From: Chaetomium olivaceum
Lineage: Eukaryota > Ascomycota > Sordariomycetes > Sordariales > Chaetomiaceae
Length of the DNA: 11,243 nt
Direction: 5' to 3'
Assembly (NCBI GenBank): GCA_039881045.1
Contig: JAYWVB010000111.1
Coordinates: forward strand, 1 to 11,243
Numbering within the stretch: position 1 is the stretch's first letter; the number at the start of each line of letters is the position of its first letter. The position numbers and the translations under genes were made by a program. Below the pieces are notes generated by a model, which was not told the DNA's origin, did not search any database, and saw nothing but the letters and a program-made list of their open reading frames with translations. Shown in pieces: positions 8,550-11,243 of the stretch.

Positions 8550-10116
8550 GATGGCGGTTGATTGGGGTGTTGGGGTGTTCTGGTGTTGAGGGGGTGCGAT
8601 TCCTGCGCTTGATTCAATGGCGGGCGGGTGTTTGCAGCTTGCAGGCCGAGTGGTCTGATCAAGCTCGCACGAAAAGTGGGGAGCTTTTTGCCAGTGTGCA
8701 CGTCACTGCAAGCCTTGAGCCCCGCTTTTTGCCGGCCGTGGTGTGGAGGCAGTGCTTGAGAGGTTCGGGAATGGCAGCCTTGGCTTTCTTATAATCTTGA
8801 CTCGACTCTCCAGTCTCCTCCGCAAACTCGACTGTTGTAACAACTCCAAATTGAGCTCGCTTTGATTACCCGAATGTCAAATTTAGCTTGAGTATGTCTG
8901 CTTGGGTCTGTGGTCACCTTAGAAAACCACGCTGTTACTCCTACCCGGGTCTCTCTAGAGTTGGACTAAGCAAACTGTGATCGAATCATGGAAAAAGATC
9001 CCTGGTTTCTTTCTCGTTTCTCAGTTTTCACCCACTAATCATTAGGTAGACAAGCAAACAAGTACGATATCACACCGTCTTGTGGCCTCTTACACATACC
9101 GTATAGTCTCTTTTTCAATAAGCATATAGACATGTCATATCTTCTAGAGGATCTCTACGTTCGGATGTGCATACGCTAAAACAGGAGTCTGGTGATAGCT
9201 TCGAGACTCAGGAAGGATATCCCCATCCTGGTGAATGTGACGCATGTCCTCCAGTTCCCGCATTCCTCTTGACGTCCGTCCAGGCCTCAATTGGCTCGTC
9301 TGCCATTTCTAAGCAAGTCGTTTGTGGATTGCGGGCGCTGGAATACGATCGTCGATGTTTGTTCCTTAGTAAACAAGGAAAACGGGAGAAGGGATAGAAA
9401 GTTGGGATGGAGAAACGTGATCGAAAAGTTATTCGGCCCGTCTCAAATCTTGAAGCAAAGAACAGGGCGCAGAGATCGTCCCAACGACCAAAGCGCCGGA
9501 GTGAGCGCAGCATTTGCAACCTGCCATCGTTACAAGGATCCATCCCGGAAAGGGAGACAGACAGACAGGGCGCCCGTCGCAAAGTTGGAGGAATGGCCGC
9601 TTGGAAACGCAGTCCTGCAGCGCATTACAGTGGACGGTTCGCCGCCCACTTTCTCGGTGCAGTGGACTGTTGTCTTGCGATCATGTCGAGTCACCTCCGG
9701 CGGAACATCTCGTAACCTCCGGCAACCGGGAACACGAGTCGGCGACATCCTCAGGTCGGATGTGGAACAAAAGCATTGATTTCGCTGTTCAGTACGCGGT
9801 ACCGGGTCTATCATCTGCGTCGGAGTGATGTAGATCCCGGAGAGCAACCTGGAATCGTGGAGCACTTCCCCGACATTTAGACATCTGCATTTACAAACAC
9901 CTAACTAATTATCTAGGCTATCCATCTCCATCACATATAGATGCAAGGACAAGTCAACTAAATTAATTAACAGAACTACTAGCACTGGCGATTGAAATCT
10001 CCCTTGAGTTGGGAAAGAACTCTATATCTCCCACCCACTTTCCAATGCTCCTGACCCAATGACATTAGTAGCGGTAGTTTAAGGGAAGCAATGACTTTGA
10101 ACGCTAGTTACATGTA
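8550..10116. other. gene-poor intergenic stretch
   Basis: This 1,567-nt region lies upstream of the ATPase inhibitor gene and downstream of the surface-protein gene. The part next to the inhibitor start (about 8550-8800) should hold its promoter; a CCAAT box in the coding orientation lies at 8562-8566, very close to the start. From about 8800 onward the sequence is more AT-rich. Overlapping open frames exist on both strands between 9208 and 9865 (up to 162 residues), but none resembles a known family or has convincing splice sites. I found no tRNA, 5S rRNA, transposon ends or tandem repeats. Confidence 0.55.
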
Positions 10117-11243
10117 TTAGAGAATAAGGCTCGCAGCAACCACCGTAGTAACTAGTAAAACCCCGGCCGTCGCCCACCCGCTTCCCCGTGCTACACAATG
10201 CGCGCCACCTGTAGACGGCGTCGTGGCCGTAGGCGTCGCCAAACCCGCTCCGTCTGTCGTGGTAGGGCTACTTGTAGTAGTAGTAGTCTGAGCCGGCACG
10301 GTCGAGACCGCACTACTCTCGGGACTCGTATACGAGTTCAGCCAATAGTCAGTGCAGTTTCCAAAGCAGCTGTATCCATCGGCAAACACGGTGACGTCGT
10401 AATAGTCGTGTGCGGCGTACACCGTGTTGGCGTCGTTCCAGGCCTCGGTGATCAGTCCCGAAGGGCTGTCCGTCTCGGCTTGGCGGCGGCGCTCCCACGC
10501 CACCGTATCGCTGTACGGAGTGAGAGTGACGGTCTGGCCCTGGAGGGCCTGGACGCGCGTGGCCTGGCAGCGCGGCATCAGGTACATATCGCCGGACCAG
10601 GTGGTGCCGTCGACTACGGTAGCGATGCTGGGCGGTTCGCCGACGTGGTACCGAAAATTCATGCCCGAGATGGAGGGGCAGCAGTAGACCTGAGTCACGA
10701 CAACATCGGCAGCTTCCGCTCTTGTGGTTCTCGGGCCAGAGTCGGAGACCGGGCGGTAGAAGGGGTGGTGTGTGCGGCTGGTTGCCCGGTATAGCCCATA
10801 GGGCAGTCGCTAATCAAACTAGCGATGCCATCCGGGCCAACACGCGCAGATACTGCATCGTTGTAGCAGTCCCGGTTGAACTTGTCTGGCGGCTCACCGG
10901 CTTGGATGGCGGTGCAATCCATCCATGGCGGGTTGATTTGAAGTGCGGGTGTTGGGTTACTGGCGTACATGTAGCATGACTTCGTAACGGCCCATAGGTC
11001 TGTGCTAATGCCGCATGATGCCGCCGGAGTAAACACCGGGTAAGGGGGATTGAAGGCGTCGCCATCTCTGCTGCTAATAAAGTCGCCGTTGCAGGCAACT
11101 TTATGGAAGACGCGCGAGACGGGCTGGATCTCGGTGATTTGAAGAATGTGCAGGGACCGTGACATGAGTGAGGGTGTGCCGAAGGACGCTTGAGGACTAC
11201 TATTGCGTGTTGAATCCAGTAGGATGCCCATCCTAGCTACAAT
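10117..11243 (-). CDS. predicted GPI-anchored, Ser/Thr-rich cell-surface protein (5' partial, one apparent frameshift)
   Basis: The minus-strand frame enters from the right edge and ends at a TAA (10119-10117). The N-terminal part seen has scattered cysteines (VACNGDF, SCYMYAS, WMDCTAIQ, NRDCYND, SDCPMGYT). A second frame continues as VTQVYCCPSISG, then YSCFGNCTDYW with an N-glycosylation sequon, then a Thr/Ser-rich mucin-like stretch (TTTTTSSPTTT), then a C-terminal hydrophobic tail (VLLVTTVVAASLIL) after small residues, typical of a GPI attachment signal. The CPxGYT followed by CCPS pattern recurs in secreted fungal proteins of unknown function. The frames do not join: the first ends at 10695 and the second cannot extend above about 10812, and no GT-AG intron of workable size lies between, so a one-base deletion is likely. 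The visible N-terminus has no signal peptide, so an exon beyond the window is expected. Confidence 0.7.

Noticed and set aside
8644..8660. GGCCGAGTGGTCT, similar to the A box of tRNA-Leu/Ser
   Set aside because: No B box (GGTTCGANTCC-type) at the right distance and no acceptor-stem pairing; the GGTTCGGGAAT at about 8762 does not fit.

Overview
The window comes from a filamentous ascomycete (Pezizomycotina, probably a Sordariomycete). The evidence is short GT-AG introns (55-252 nt) with CTRAY-type branch sites, GC-rich codon use, dispersed single genes with no operons, and the identity of the core eukaryotic proteins. It carries four complete gene loci plus one gene cut by the right edge.

Layout: (1) 610-2282, plus strand: the translation initiation factor eIF2 gamma subunit, three coding segments, preceded by a long leader region without any ATG. 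(2) 2668-4426, minus strand, convergent with eIF2 gamma: a conserved but poorly characterised fungal protein with an acidic FGDDFDDF stretch; an AP-1/clathrin accessory (Laa2/aftiphilin-like) role is a weak inference. (3) 4427-5259: shared divergent promoter region. (4) 5260-7419, plus strand: the nuclear pore FG-nucleoporin Nsp1 (Nup62 orthologue), intact with one intron. (5) 7871-8549, minus strand, convergent with Nsp1: the mitochondrial F1F0-ATPase inhibitor (INH1/IF1), three exons. (6) 8550-10116: a 1.57-kb stretch with no gene I can support. (7) 10117 to the right edge, minus strand: a cysteine-containing, Ser/Thr-rich cell-surface protein with a GPI-type C-terminus, 5' partial.

The genes share no pathway; this is ordinary housekeeping neighbourhood structure. 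The most striking feature is that three of the five loci need small insertions or deletions to read through: one missing base in eIF2 gamma, five indel sites in the FGDDFDDF gene whose net sum restores an exact multiple of three, and one in the surface-protein gene. Nsp1 and INH1 read cleanly. Because eIF2 gamma is essential, sequence error in a draft assembly is the likeliest explanation. I found no mobile element, CRISPR array, RNA gene or novel defence-like system.
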